64,000 nucleotides of DNA from a virus, in IMG/VR virus record IMGVR_UViG_3300030329_001359, positions 47,117-111,116 of that record. One strand, given 5' to 3'. Below the pieces are notes generated by a model. It had not been told where the DNA came from. It saw only the letters and a list, made by a program, of their open reading frames with translations, and did no database searches. The translations under genes were made by a program, and so were the position numbers. Shown here piece after piece: positions 1-8,013 of this stretch; within the stretch, counting starts at the first letter, position 1; every line of letters begins with the position of its first letter.

Positions 1-560
1 GTTAAGCTATCATAGGGAGAGTTAATAAGAAAATCAGAACCATTTACCACAAAATACTTTCTATCATCTGTTGATAAAACATTTCTATGTGTATAACTAC
101 CCAATTCATTTATCGCAGTATCACCATCTTTTACAAAATCTATAGTAAATGTAAAGTCAGCATTTGCTGTTACCGATACTGGTCTAACTAGAATTTTGTG
201 AAATGTCATTTTAAAAGGAGGAAGGTATGCATCAAAATATCTCATATTAGTATTTTCTTCATGTGCTCCCCACGGAAAATAATGTTTATCAGTTCCTATA
301 TCATCTTGAAAACTATGCTGAAATGTTCTGTAGTCTGTAAATTTAGTATAGCTTAAATCTCCAGCTTCAACACTTCTAGGAGTTATTTTATTAAGAGACT
401 TATCAATATTAGCTGAAGAATTGAACTGAGTATGAAATAATTGACTTCCTTGTTTTGTATACATAGCAACGCCTTTAGAGTTTCTAGCAAATACTATTTG
501 TCCATCTCTCATTGAAGATGCTGAAGGAGGGCTATTTCTAAATGTAATATTTTGTTGCAC
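1..560 (-). CDS. Tail/fibre-type structural protein, 3' end outside window
   Basis: An open frame runs from a GTG at 560-558 off the left edge. The GTG shares one base with the TAG stop of the nozzle-like gene upstream (TAGTG), which fixes the start and suggests translational coupling. The N-terminus (QQNITFRNSPPSASSM, then RDGQIVFARNSKGVAMYTKQG) has the pattern of phage tail or fibre head domains that begin with a short strand, a 'dGqi' turn and a small beta motif. The rest is beta-rich, with no catalytic motif. Its place at the end of the tail block supports a tail accessory or receptor-binding role; that role is inferred. Confidence 0.6.
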   Translation of the reverse strand, partial: MQQNITFRNSPPSASSMRDGQIVFARNSKGVAMYTKQGSQLFHTQFNSSANIDKSLNKITPRSVEAGDLSYTKFTDYRTFQHSFQDDIGTDKHYFPWGAHEENTNMRYFDAYLPPFKMTFHKILVRPVSVTANADFTFTIDFVKDGDTAINELGSYTHRNVLSTDDRKYFVVNGSDFLINSPYDSL

Positions 561-3500
561 TATGATACTCTTTTATGTATAGTTCTATATTCAAAACTAA
601 TATCATTAATAGAAACTCCATTTGCAGTACCTCCATCATTGAAATATAAAGCTATACTTTGACAAGGAAATGGATTGTCAAAACTAAAAACAGCTACATT
701 CCATTTAGATTGACTAGCAAGAAATGAACCAGTTAATGCATAAGTGGAAGCAGAATGAGGAGTTGAAATACTCGTTTGAGCAAATGTTGTATTTCCATCT
801 GCTGCTACTTTTATTAAGTTATCTAATTGACTACCAGCTGAGTTCATATATGTTATATATATTTTATATATCTTTTTAACTCTACTAGGGTCATCAAAAT
901 CATAATCTTTTGTTATAAATGATGGTGCTGCAGTCGCAACAGAAGTTGGACTTAATTGTTTAAATGCTGCCTTGTATGCATATATAGACCTACTAGAACT
1001 ATGAGCAATGCTAGATGTGGAATTATACCCAGGTTCTACAACAACTTTATCTGATATTACATTTTTAACAAAAAATTCTTCATTTCCGTCTCCAACTTCA
1101 GGAACAGAGTCGTCACTAGAATCTGCTGCTACAAGCCTATCTCCAACTTGAATATTATTTGCTGCAGATGCGTTCAAATCAAGAGTTATATTTTTTATAG
1201 AAACTTCATTTATATACCAAGCTGTTTCTACTGCTGTTCCTGTACCATCACTACCATCGTGATATATCATAATACAGGGGTCTGCGCTCGCAGAAGAACA
1301 TTCTACATCAAGGGTATACTCAGTAGAAACATTTGTTATTGTTCCTATGTCAACAATATTACTAAAAAAATTAAGTTTAAAAACTATATTTTCAATATTA
1401 TCACCAGCACTACCAGCGTGTTGCAAATTAATAGTAACTCTATAAAAAGAAGATGCAATTATAGCAGCACTCGTTAATTTATTAAGAGCCAATTGAGCAC
1501 CTTCTTTATTACCATTATTGTTAGTATGGTCTAATTCAAGTCTATCATTAGCAGTACTATGAGAAAAAGCAGGGGCTACTCCATCTGGGGAATACTCAGT
1601 CCAATCTTGACTACCAGAGTTAAATCTTATATTTTTAGTATCAGTTATAACATCAACATCAAAATCTGGAAAATCTGTTCCTAAATTTAGACCAGTATCA
1701 ACATAACCTTCATGAGCTATTACAACATTATCATTCCAATCCTTAATTGGATTTGTATAAGCAACCCCATCAGTAAATATACTATCATTATAAGTCCAAG
1801 ATTTAGTCATGAAATTATATATATAGCATATATCTTCAGTACTTCCACCCTTAGTAGGGTCTTTCATTATGTATATTTGTTTTTCTTTTGGAGCAAACAT
1901 TATTAATGGATTTACAGTATAAACAGCAGATTGAATAAATGACTCCCAACTAGGAGGAAGAGTTGCCCCATGATAAGAATTTTCTGTATCTTTTATTTTT
2001 TGCTCTGTCAAGTCAGTAACATTTTTACCATCGTAATAAAAACAACCGCTTCTATTAGCCCAAACTATTCCATAAGGAGTATCTATAGCACTAGCTGGAT
2101 GCTGTAAACCATTATTTTTCATTGTTTGCTCTGGAAACCAGTTAATAGGTTCTGGTTGAGCCACATTCCAAATGTGTACACTATTTGATTTAAACACAAA
2201 AAGTTTATTTGTAAAAAATTTTATTTGAACAATATCATCCGAATCTCCTTCAGATACATTAATATAATTAAACCCAGGGATAACATCATATTTTCTATAT
2301 TCGCTATACATAACTCTATCACCAAACCTAGTTAAAGAACCAGAAGAGTTTTCTCTTAATTTAACATTTCCATACCAAGCTCTTTCCCCTCCAACAGTAG
2401 AACATTTATAACTTTCACCTAAATGACCTATGCTATTTCTAATCATATCTGGATAATAATTATTAATATCTTCATATTTATATGGAGATACTTCTTCAGA
2501 AATTAAGTTTTTAGATACATCACCACCCCCAGGTACTGGATGAGATTGTATTTCTCCAAGATAAAAACAATCATTTGGAACAACTCCACTTGCCCATATT
2601 TGGTCTGCGTCTGTAGCATCTCCATCAGTTTCAGTACCAGTTACTTTTCTCCAAGTGACATAATCACCAGTTAAACTAGTTCGACCACCTTTTGCTAAAT
2701 CAATATCAACTAATAAAGACCAATTCTCATCTCCAATTTTTTTAATATAAATTCTACCACCAGTTACTCTTGCTGGGTACGGTCCGAAAGCCGCTACCCT
2801 TATTCTTAATCTCATGCCTTCATTGTTCTGAGGAATAGTAAATTTTTTAATTGTATCTGTGTTTACATAATCTTTTTTAGTTCTTAATAAAGATTCTTGG
2901 TCTCCATCATATATAAAAGATTGAGCAAATTCATAATCTCCAGATTCATAACCTAAATAACCTTCACCATCAGTATCATATTGAACAGTAAAGTTAAAAC
3001 CACATCCATATTGAACTATATTTGGATAAGCATCTGTATCTATAGTTGTAGGATTAGTAGTCCCATATCCTCTATAAACATACATTCTATTATTTTCTAT
3101 ATCTAAATTTCTAACAACCATCCTTTCAGCGTAAAATGTAACCCCAGAATCAATTCTTCCATTTGTATTTGATAAACCAATAACAGCTCCAATAGGGATT
3201 TTACTGATAGAAGAATTTCTTACTTCTATATAAGTTTGAGTTGCAGTTGGATTTTTGTTTGCATCTGATTTTATTTGACAAGCACCTTGAGGGTCTGTTT
3301 CGTATACACCAGTTGTACTTGAAAGAATATTATTTAAAGACCTAACTAAATGATAATCAGTATTAACTTTTTGGCGTTCCCCTGCTGTGGTTGTAGTATC
3401 TGAAAAACCATAAAATTTTGTATCATCAGCTCCCCCAAGAACAATACCATCTAAATACCAATTGTCATTTGAAAATCCCCCAGCTGATGAAGAACCTATT

Positions 3501-4120
3501 GTCAATAATCCTCCACTAGAGGGCTTTGGTAAAGTATTTATAGATTCTTGCCAGCCTAAAAAACTCCCAGTTCCATGTGTACTAGCAAAAGAACCAGAGC
3601 TATTAAATTGTACAGTTTCATAAAATTTATAATGTTTTATTAATGAGGTATTAGTATCATTAGAATCGCAAACTCTTAATGAACCTTGACCAGCGGTAAA
3701 TACAAATTCAGCATTACTACCAGACATAACTGGACTTATTGCATTTGCAGTCCAACCACTTGTCCCAACTTCAACTCCTGGGGTTCCAGATTCTATTACA
3801 GTCCCAGTGCTAGAATTGGTAGAGCCATTATAAGACCAAATATTTACAGTACCAGAATCTTCATCTCCTAATGCTACTAATTTATCGCCAGTTGTTCCTA
3901 CTGGAATAATATCTACATCAGTTTGGTCTAATTCTTGTGTAATTGGAGGACCAGTCAATCCCATATAGGAATGACTTCCATCTGTTGTTATTGCATTTAC
4001 TGTATATATACCATCATTATCATCAGTATTTTTAACAATTACAGTATCCCCAACTGAAAAATTTGAAAATCCAGTTTCTGTATTTAGTTTTTTTACAAAT
4101 TGACCAACTGGGAGAGCCAT
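560..4120 (-). CDS. Large tail nozzle-like protein, C-terminal part of a split gene
   Basis: 1186 aa, beta-rich. The central part (KLFVFKSNSVHIWNV; later GIVWANRSGCFYYDGKNVTDL) has the 'vfk.dsih ... g.v....G.y.ydG' pattern of the P22 gp10 / T7 gp12 class of tail-nozzle propellers that close the portal channel. The C-terminus (TKDYDF ... KKIYKIYITY) matches the 928-aa protein at 57299-60085. Between about residues 800 and 1045 lies a block absent from that paralogue; its beta-sandwich look (SGSQDWTEYS; YRVTINLQHAGS) suggests a carbohydrate-binding-like module. The ATG overlaps the stop of the 120-aa gene upstream (TAATG). Family assignment rests on pattern only. Confidence 0.7.
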   Translation of the reverse strand: MALPVGQFVKKLNTETGFSNFSVGDTVIVKNTDDNDGIYTVNAITTDGSHSYMGLTGPPITQELDQTDVDIIPVGTTGDKLVALGDEDSGTVNIWSYNGSTNSSTGTVIESGTPGVEVGTSGWTANAISPVMSGSNAEFVFTAGQGSLRVCDSNDTNTSLIKHYKFYETVQFNSSGSFASTHGTGSFLGWQESINTLPKPSSGGLLTIGSSSAGGFSNDNWYLDGIVLGGADDTKFYGFSDTTTTAGERQKVNTDYHLVRSLNNILSSTTGVYETDPQGACQIKSDANKNPTATQTYIEVRNSSISKIPIGAVIGLSNTNGRIDSGVTFYAERMVVRNLDIENNRMYVYRGYGTTNPTTIDTDAYPNIVQYGCGFNFTVQYDTDGEGYLGYESGDYEFAQSFIYDGDQESLLRTKKDYVNTDTIKKFTIPQNNEGMRLRIRVAAFGPYPARVTGGRIYIKKIGDENWSLLVDIDLAKGGRTSLTGDYVTWRKVTGTETDGDATDADQIWASGVVPNDCFYLGEIQSHPVPGGGDVSKNLISEEVSPYKYEDINNYYPDMIRNSIGHLGESYKCSTVGGERAWYGNVKLRENSSGSLTRFGDRVMYSEYRKYDVIPGFNYINVSEGDSDDIVQIKFFTNKLFVFKSNSVHIWNVAQPEPINWFPEQTMKNNGLQHPASAIDTPYGIVWANRSGCFYYDGKNVTDLTEQKIKDTENSYHGATLPPSWESFIQSAVYTVNPLIMFAPKEKQIYIMKDPTKGGSTEDICYIYNFMTKSWTYNDSIFTDGVAYTNPIKDWNDNVVIAHEGYVDTGLNLGTDFPDFDVDVITDTKNIRFNSGSQDWTEYSPDGVAPAFSHSTANDRLELDHTNNNGNKEGAQLALNKLTSAAIIASSFYRVTINLQHAGSAGDNIENIVFKLNFFSNIVDIGTITNVSTEYTLDVECSSASADPCIMIYHDGSDGTGTAVETAWYINEVSIKNITLDLNASAANNIQVGDRLVAADSSDDSVPEVGDGNEEFFVKNVISDKVVVEPGYNSTSSIAHSSSRSIYAYKAAFKQLSPTSVATAAPSFITKDYDFDDPSRVKKIYKIYITYMNSAGSQLDNLIKVAADGNTTFAQTSISTPHSASTYALTGSFLASQSKWNVAVFSFDNPFPCQSIALYFNDGGTANGVSINDISFEYRTIHKRVS

Positions 4121-4482
4121 TATAAACCTGAAGGTGGTGTAGGAGCAGTAGGACTACTTAAATTAGCCTCAGTTCCACCAGTATGAAATTCAACAGTAGC
4201 ACCAGTAAGACCAGTTCCACCAGAGACATCATGGTCGCTTTCAAAATAAAACAGATTTCTACCCCCAGAATTCCCAATAATAAAAGAACTTTTACTAGAA
4301 ATACTTTTATTTGATACTAGACCATTATGGGCTATCAAGCTACCAGAAGGTCTTAAAGCTCCAAGTTGGTCTACATAAAAGTTGTTTAAGTAAGCAAACT
4401 CTCTTTTATCAATATCTCTAGGGTCTTGTACTGAATTAATCCCACCAGAAAAATCTCTAACAGTAAATATTTTCTTAGGCAT
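4120..4482 (-). CDS. N-terminal part of split nozzle-like protein
   Basis: 120 aa. It starts MPKKIFTVRDFSGGINSVQDP, closely matching the first residues of the intact 928-aa protein at 60085 (MPKQIQPIQEFHGGLSDASD). I therefore take the ATG at 4482, not the in-frame ATG at 4497, which lies inside the preceding gene. It ends PTPPSGL and its TAA overlaps the ATG of the 1186-aa gene. In the paralogue these two parts form one polypeptide, so here the strand-exchange or attachment N-terminus is made separately, or the gene was split. The TAATG junction argues for efficient reinitiation rather than decay. Confidence 0.65.
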   Translation of the reverse strand: MPKKIFTVRDFSGGINSVQDPRDIDKREFAYLNNFYVDQLGALRPSGSLIAHNGLVSNKSISSKSSFIIGNSGGRNLFYFESDHDVSGGTGLTGATVEFHTGGTEANLSSPTAPTPPSGL

Positions 4483-4483
4483 A

Positions 4484-4963
4484 TCACGAGCCACCATCTG
4501 CTAATATTGCAGCAACATGGCAATTTACAGTACCACTATGAGTCCCACTAGGTTTACCAGATGCTCCAGTCATTGTAACTGGTATAACATGGACAGAGCC
4601 AATTGGAGTTAAACGACATTTCATAACTAACATCTCCCCAGCTCCTATAAACATATTACCAGCACTATTCCAAGCGGCTGTACCAGCGTCTATTCTTACA
4701 GCTATTCCATCTGTTGCTGTTCCAGATATATTTTTTATAGCTATCCATTCTACATCATCATCAGCTACTACGATTGCAGTTGTTGTACCAAGAAAATTTG
4801 TTGTTCCAAGTAAATCACCACTACTACCAGTAACTCCTACTTCAGCAAATACCCATTTATCACCAGAATCTGCAGGTGTATAATCACATATACCAGATAT
4901 TTTAGAACGTATTTCATCTAAAAATATTTCAGTAGATATATTTGAAGTTCCAGCGTCAGCCAT
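4484..4963 (-). CDS. Small beta-rich virion protein (cassette 1)
   Basis: 159 aa, beta-rich, no signal peptide. Strands such as VEWIAIKNISGTATDGIAV and EMLVMKCRL are typical of phage decoration or tail accessory folds. It lies just upstream of the split nozzle gene, the same place the 152-aa protein at 61215-61673 has before the intact nozzle gene; both show an 'i.i.N ... a G..l' pattern, so they look like distant paralogues. Exact role unknown. Confidence 0.6.
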   Translation of the reverse strand: MADAGTSNISTEIFLDEIRSKISGICDYTPADSGDKWVFAEVGVTGSSGDLLGTTNFLGTTTAIVVADDDVEWIAIKNISGTATDGIAVRIDAGTAAWNSAGNMFIGAGEMLVMKCRLTPIGSVHVIPVTMTGASGKPSGTHSGTVNCHVAAILADGGS

Positions 4964-4966
4964 TTA

Positions 4967-5059
4967 TTAATACCTTTTCTTCATTTTTTTAGATGATTTC
5001 TTACCTTTCTTAGGTGGTCTACCACGCTTTGAACCATAAGTTCCTTTTCCTTTAGGCAT
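4967..5059 (-). CDS. 30-aa Lys/Arg-rich AT-hook-like mini-protein
   Basis: The frame encodes 30 residues: MPKGKGTYGSKRGRPP, then KKGKKSSKKMKKRY. An AAGGAG-like sequence precedes the ATG at 5059, and the frame fits exactly between its neighbours. The RGRPPKK core is an AT-hook-like minor-groove motif. Tiny proteins starting 'GxGTYGSKxGRPPKK' recur in environmental phage genomes, from memory. It may bind or neutralise packaged DNA; that is inference. Confidence 0.55.
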   Translation of the reverse strand: MPKGKGTYGSKRGRPPKKGKKSSKKMKKRY

Positions 5060-5061
5060 AA

Positions 5062-5220
5062 TTAACTCCTTATTCCCATTCTTGTTTCTAGTTTAGTCAA
5101 TCTTGACTCAATAATTTCTAACTTAGAAAGAACTTTTAAAAACCTTTTTTGAGAATTAGATAATTCTTTCTTTGGTTTAGTTTCTTCTTTTTTAGAAAAA
5201 GCATTAGTAATTGATTGCAT
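5062..5220 (-). CDS. Small coiled-coil protein
   Basis: 52 aa from the ATG at 5220 (MQSITNAFSKKEE), chosen because AAAGGTAAG lies just upstream and the longer in-frame start would overlap the 75-aa gene deeply. The C-terminal half (LSKLEIIESRLTKLETRMG) is a heptad-patterned coiled coil. Function unknown. It lies between small membrane/coiled-coil genes of the cassette. Confidence 0.5.
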   Translation of the reverse strand: MQSITNAFSKKEETKPKKELSNSQKRFLKVLSKLEIIESRLTKLETRMGIRS

Positions 5221-5221
5221 A

Positions 5222-5449
5222 TTACTTACCTTTAAAAACGCCTTCAAGAACATCTGTAACCACGTCAACTACTTTTTCAAAGAATATTTGCTCTTTATCT
5301 TCAGAAACAAATGGGATGTCGATTCTTTTATTGATTGCACTAGCAATCTTTTCAGTCATCTCATCTGAGCCTAGATGCTTTACAGCCTCTTCTTGCATTT
5401 TCTCTGCTTGCTGTTCAGCAAGTTTAATTAACATTGATTTAATATCCAT
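5222..5449 (-). CDS. Small helical protein (cassette 1 copy)
   Basis: 75 aa, mostly helical: an N-terminal charged helix (MLIKLAEQQAEKMQEE) and a C-terminal hydrophobic helix (VVDVVTDVLEGVFKGK). The middle (INKRIDIPFVSEDKEQ) matches INKAVDIPIISEKTEK of the 58-aa protein at 61680-61856, so the two are cassette paralogues. A good AAAGGAG precedes the ATG. No known family recognised. The amphipathic C-terminus fits membrane contact, perhaps in lysis or DNA entry, but this is inferred. Confidence 0.6.
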   Translation of the reverse strand: MDIKSMLIKLAEQQAEKMQEEAVKHLGSDEMTEKIASAINKRIDIPFVSEDKEQIFFEKVVDVVTDVLEGVFKGK

Positions 5450-5460
5450 GTTTTCTCCTT

Positions 5461-5664
5461 TTATTTTAAAGCTCCAAGTAAAACAGTTAACAAAGCCATT
5501 CCTCCTAGCATATAATTACGCCAGTTTTCAAGAGACCTTGTTCTACCATTTGACAATCTGAGCTGTTCTTTTATGTCAGGTAGCTCCCTATGTAGAATAG
5601 TTTCTATTCTAGTAAGTCTTTCTTTTATATCAAGTCTATACTTATCAATCGGTTCGTAGTCCAT
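5461..5664 (-). CDS. Coiled coil plus C-terminal membrane helix, XhlA-like
   Basis: 67 aa. A charged helical N-terminus (YRLDIKERLTRIETILHREL) is followed by one C-terminal hydrophobic segment (YMLGGMALLTVLLGALK). This order, helical arm then a single tail anchor in about 70 residues, is that of XhlA-type haemolysin/holin partners. It overlaps the next upstream gene by 20 nt. A lysis role is plausible but not shown by sequence. Confidence 0.5.
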   Translation of the reverse strand: MDYEPIDKYRLDIKERLTRIETILHRELPDIKEQLRLSNGRTRSLENWRNYMLGGMALLTVLLGALK

Positions 5665-5842
5665 TTTCTTTGCTCTTTATTTCCATTATTTCGTCTCGAA
5701 GTAAAGCCATCTTTTCATTATGTTCTATTTTCATTTCTAAAGCCTGAACTCTTAACTCCATTTGATACCAGCCCCAAGCGACTGCTCCAAGTACGCTAAT
5801 AATATTAAAGATAAATTTTGCATCTAGTTTAATGCCGCCCAT
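5645..5842 (-). CDS. Small membrane protein with coiled-coil tail
   Basis: 65 aa. The N-terminal hydrophobic helix (FIFNIISVLGAVAWGWYQM) is followed by a charged helix (VQALEMKIEHNEKMALLRDE). Its topology is opposite to the 67-aa protein that follows. It overlaps the 105-aa gene upstream by 14 nt. It belongs to a run of TM plus coiled-coil genes that I suspect supply holin, spanin-like or virion membrane functions. Confidence 0.5.
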   Translation of the reverse strand: MGGIKLDAKFIFNIISVLGAVAWGWYQMELRVQALEMKIEHNEKMALLRDEIMEIKSKENGLRTD

Positions 5843-6146
5843 TTATTCTGCTCATTGAGCCTTTTAATTCTGATACTTGATTATCAAGGTCATTTATTTC
5901 TTTTGTAATAGCGTCGAACTTTCTATCTAATTTATCATCAGATGTATTCCATCTGCCAATTAATTTAATAATCATGCCTTCCATGTTCTCAAGTGTTTCT
6001 GATTGACCTCTGTTTTCAACTTTTAATTTTTCTAATGCTTCTTGCTGAGTTTCAGATTTTTTAGATAAAGACATAACTAGATATACAAACATAACTCCAA
6101 CAACTCCAATCATTCCAGCTTCGCCATATACTGCCATGAAATCCAT
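5829..6146 (-). CDS. N-terminal TM plus long coiled coil, holin-like (cassette 1 copy)
   Basis: 105 aa. One N-terminal membrane segment (GMIGVVGVMFVYLVMSL) is followed by about 75 residues of charged heptad-like helix ending KEINDLDNQVSELKGSMSRI. The protein at 62260-62577 has the same length and is nearly identical over its second half, so this is a cassette duplicate kept under selection. The shape fits a holin or spanin-like subunit, or a membrane-interacting virion protein. No exact family can be assigned. Confidence 0.65.
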   Translation of the reverse strand: MDFMAVYGEAGMIGVVGVMFVYLVMSLSKKSETQQEALEKLKVENRGQSETLENMEGMIIKLIGRWNTSDDKLDRKFDAITKEINDLDNQVSELKGSMSRINGRH

Positions 6147-6260
6147 TTAAGCCTCTGCCATTTTTATAGTTGGATTATACATCCTATTTTCCCAAAAAAG
6201 AACTGTTAATTCCTGCATTTCTTTTAAATCATATCCCATAAGATAAAATATTGTATTCAC
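6147..6260 (-). CDS. 37-aa protein with GTG start in a GTGA overlap
   Basis: The frame MNTIFYLMGYDLKEMQEL, then TVLFWENRMYNPTIKMAEA, opens with GTG at 6260, sharing GTGA with the TGA of the 102-aa gene. It ends with TAA directly before the ATG at 6146. It exactly fills the gap between two well-supported genes, which argues that it is real. It has no counterpart in cassette 2. The sequence resembles a small tail-assembly-chaperone C-terminus, but it is too short to assign. Confidence 0.45.
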   Translation of the reverse strand: MNTIFYLMGYDLKEMQELTVLFWENRMYNPTIKMAEA

Positions 6261-6565
6261 TTTTTCTTCTTTTTTGCAAAAGGATTTATATTTTTTTCGT
6301 ACCATTTTAGTTCTGCTTCCATTTCTTGATAACGTTGTTGTTCTTCTTCTATATGTTTTTCAACTAATTCTGTAATTGTATTATTTGCATCTGACATTTC
6401 TCTTTCTAACTCAGTAATTCTCTGAATGACTGAATAATATGAATACACCAATCCCGCAATAACGACAGCTGACTGAAGTAACCATTTAATATTAATAGAT
6501 ATAATGGCGTTATCATCAACGACTGAACCTCTATAACTTCGTGCTGTTTCAGGTTTTCCACTCAA
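6257..6565 (-). CDS. Single-TM protein with coiled-coil and Lys tail (cassette 1 copy)
   Basis: 102 aa from a TTG at 6565, which overlaps the upstream stop as TTGA. The paralogue at 62577-62873 starts at the equivalent residue (GTG, then SGKPETARSYRG), which decides this start. A membrane helix (WLLQSAVVIAGLVYSYYSV) lies near residue 35, then a coiled coil (ITELEREMSDANNTITELV) and a KKKKK end. The cytoplasmic N-terminus and charged C-terminal helix recall i-spanin or holin-partner proteins. Function inferred only. Confidence 0.6.
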   Translation of the reverse strand: MSGKPETARSYRGSVVDDNAIISINIKWLLQSAVVIAGLVYSYYSVIQRITELEREMSDANNTITELVEKHIEEEQQRYQEMEAELKWYEKNINPFAKKKKK

Positions 6566-6852
6566 AGCACCATCCACCAAGCCATAGCTGTTTCAACTAT
6601 TAAATCTGAAGCTGTATTATAAGCCCATTTCTTTTTAGAACCATAAGGTCTCCAATCTTCAATTATCCATTCAAATATTTCCCATAATACACCAATAATA
6701 AAGACACCCATTACACACCAAAAATCACTCCAATGTAGCCATTGAAATATCTTGCATAAAAACGCACCTGCAGCAATATGATACGCTGTCCAACCATCAA
6801 GTTGACCAGTTCTTTGTTGCCATGATACTAATTTTGCTATTGGATTATTCAT
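6562..6852 (-). CDS. Multi-pass small membrane protein (cassette 1 copy)
   Basis: 96 aa (MNNPIAKLVSWQQRTGQLDG), nearly identical to 62987-63277, also 96 aa, which supports the ATG at 6852 with AAGGA upstream. Two to three hydrophobic, Trp-rich segments: HIAAGAFLCKIFQWLHW, VMGVFIIGVLWEIFEWII and IVETAMAWWMVL. The frame stays open upstream to a GTG at 6957 in a GTGA overlap, giving an alternative 131-aa form with a basic extension (SRRTRLARLGKKFPHRD). Size and topology fit a holin, but no family is recognised. Confidence 0.65.
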   Translation of the reverse strand: MNNPIAKLVSWQQRTGQLDGWTAYHIAAGAFLCKIFQWLHWSDFWCVMGVFIIGVLWEIFEWIIEDWRPYGSKKKWAYNTASDLIVETAMAWWMVL

Positions 6853-6953
6853 AATAGCTTTTTCCTTTATATTTTTAAAGTCACATTTAAATTCATTTTC
6901 TACATCTCTATGAGGAAATTTTTTCCCCAATCTAGCTAAACGAGTTCTTCTGC
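6853..6953 (-). other. Gap or basic in-frame extension of the 96-aa membrane protein
   Basis: About 100 bases lie between the 106-aa gene and the ATG at 6852. They stay open in the frame of the membrane protein back to a GTG at 6957 that overlaps the upstream stop (GTGA). If used, it would add 35 Arg/Lys-rich residues missing from cassette 2. GTGA couplings are common in this genome, so a longer isoform cannot be excluded. Confidence 0.3.
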
Positions 6954-7274
6954 TCACCCTCTGTAAGCTATGCACGTTGCTGTGGAATTTGTATGATTAA
7001 TGATGCCACTAAAATTACCATAAAATATCTCACCTGGCACCATATAAAACCAACTTGTAATGCTATCTCCAATGTTTGAATTAACTTTTAATTGTAAAAA
7101 TTCAACAGCCGCGTCACCACCACCTTTACCAAGTGCTTGTATTGCTATCCAATTGCCACTATCGGGTTCTGATGTATTTGTATCATGTTCTGCAATTACG
7201 TCAAATCCTAACTGCCCTATAGCTAAAGAAGTAGCTTCTGCTGCTGTATACTTTCTCATTCCTTTTTGAGCCAT
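6954..7274 (-). CDS. Small beta-rich structural protein
   Basis: 106 aa, beta-rich with many Gly/Ser/Thr, no membrane segment. Strands such as GNWIAIQALGKGGGDAAVEF and GEIFYGNFSGIINH resemble small phage decoration proteins, including the 'nWiaI.a' pattern of the 159-aa protein at 4484-4963. It has no counterpart at this position in cassette 2. Function unknown. Confidence 0.55.
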   Translation of the reverse strand: MAQKGMRKYTAAEATSLAIGQLGFDVIAEHDTNTSEPDSGNWIAIQALGKGGGDAAVEFLQLKVNSNIGDSITSWFYMVPGEIFYGNFSGIINHTNSTATCIAYRG

Positions 7275-7275
7275 A

Positions 7276-7725
7276 TTAAACCTTTATATGTTTAGACACT
7301 TCTTCAGTACCTTTATATTTAGGAACTATCCTTGACAATAATTCCGATTTAGTTTCACTAGAACTATAAGAAATTCCTCGTTTATCATAAAAATCTTTTA
7401 TTTTTGCTTTAGTATTATCCATAGTAGGATAATCTGATTGACTTGTAGCTACTCCATTAATCAAATGATGACCTCCTACTACTAACCTACCATGTCCATC
7501 ATCATGCTTTTTTTTACATTCTGATACATAGTATTCTTCTGCAACTTTAAAGCTATTACTTTTCTTTGCTACAGTTCCATCTACATCTACAAAATAATCA
7601 TAAGACGAAGGGTAAGCCAGAGTCTCTTTCGTTCCATCTGGATATGTTTTTACTCGGGTTGCTCCTGGGGTTGTATTTTTATGGAGTCTTACTCGATGAC
7701 CCTGACTACACCTTCTTACAATCAT
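7276..7725 (-). CDS. Protein with C-terminal HeH/SAP-like helix-extension-helix (cassette 1 copy)
   Basis: 149 aa. Residues about 105-140 (AKIKDFYDKRGISYSSSETK, then SELLSRI) fit the HeH/LEM-like helix-extension-helix found at the C-terminus of many phage structural proteins. The N-terminus (RRCSQGHRVRLHKNTTPGAT) is basic. The copy at 63279-63728 has equal length and is nearly identical for the first 100 residues. It overlaps the 89-aa gene upstream by four bases. Possibly a head-tail or DNA-contact protein; inferred. Confidence 0.6.
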   Translation of the reverse strand: MIVRRCSQGHRVRLHKNTTPGATRVKTYPDGTKETLAYPSSYDYFVDVDGTVAKKSNSFKVAEEYYVSECKKKHDDGHGRLVVGGHHLINGVATSQSDYPTMDNTKAKIKDFYDKRGISYSSSETKSELLSRIVPKYKGTEEVSKHIKV

Positions 7726-7991
7726 GCTTCTGCTTCTACCTCTTCAGGTTCTAAAGCTTTTTTAAGATCTGCAAAACCTTTTTGAAACTTCTCTACAAAT
7801 ACTTTTTCACATTCAACTAATTGTTGTCTCATGAAAGCATTTGTATTCAGCTTATTTTGTATGTCTCTTACATGGTCTTGGTCTAATGCAACCTGACCTG
7901 CAAGTTTTTTTTGTGAATCAGTCATATCATCGATAAAAAAGTCTTCTCCATCGAGTTTTAAGACTGGCTTTTCTTTTTGTTCTTTAGCCAT
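7722..7991 (-). CDS. DUF6447-like small acidic protein (cassette 1 copy)
   Basis: 89 aa. The pattern 'LDGEDFFIDDMTDSQKKLAG' followed by a charged helix (LNTNAFMRQQLVECEKVF) resembles the DUF6447 phage family: a short beta hairpin with 'dGk.y.id.ls', then a helix. It is nearly identical to the 91-aa protein at the right edge of the window. Members often sit next to fibre genes, as here. No biochemical role is known to me. Confidence 0.55.
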   Translation of the reverse strand: MAKEQKEKPVLKLDGEDFFIDDMTDSQKKLAGQVALDQDHVRDIQNKLNTNAFMRQQLVECEKVFVEKFQKGFADLKKALEPEEVEAEA

Positions 7992-8013
7992 TTCGTGACT
8001 CCTTGTTAGTTAA

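Larger units (their letters stand above)
4120..7991 (-). repeat. Cassette 1 of a duplicated late gene block
   Basis: In transcription order: DUF6447-like, HeH protein, multi-pass membrane protein, TM-coil, TM-coil (105 aa), small helical protein, beta-rich protein, nozzle N-terminus. The same order recurs at 57299-64000. Near-identity is strongest in the first five genes. Confidence 0.75.

Noticed and set aside
5461-6852. Firm naming of holin and spanins
   Set aside because: Topologies fit, but no gene has a diagnostic motif, so the genes are described by topology only.
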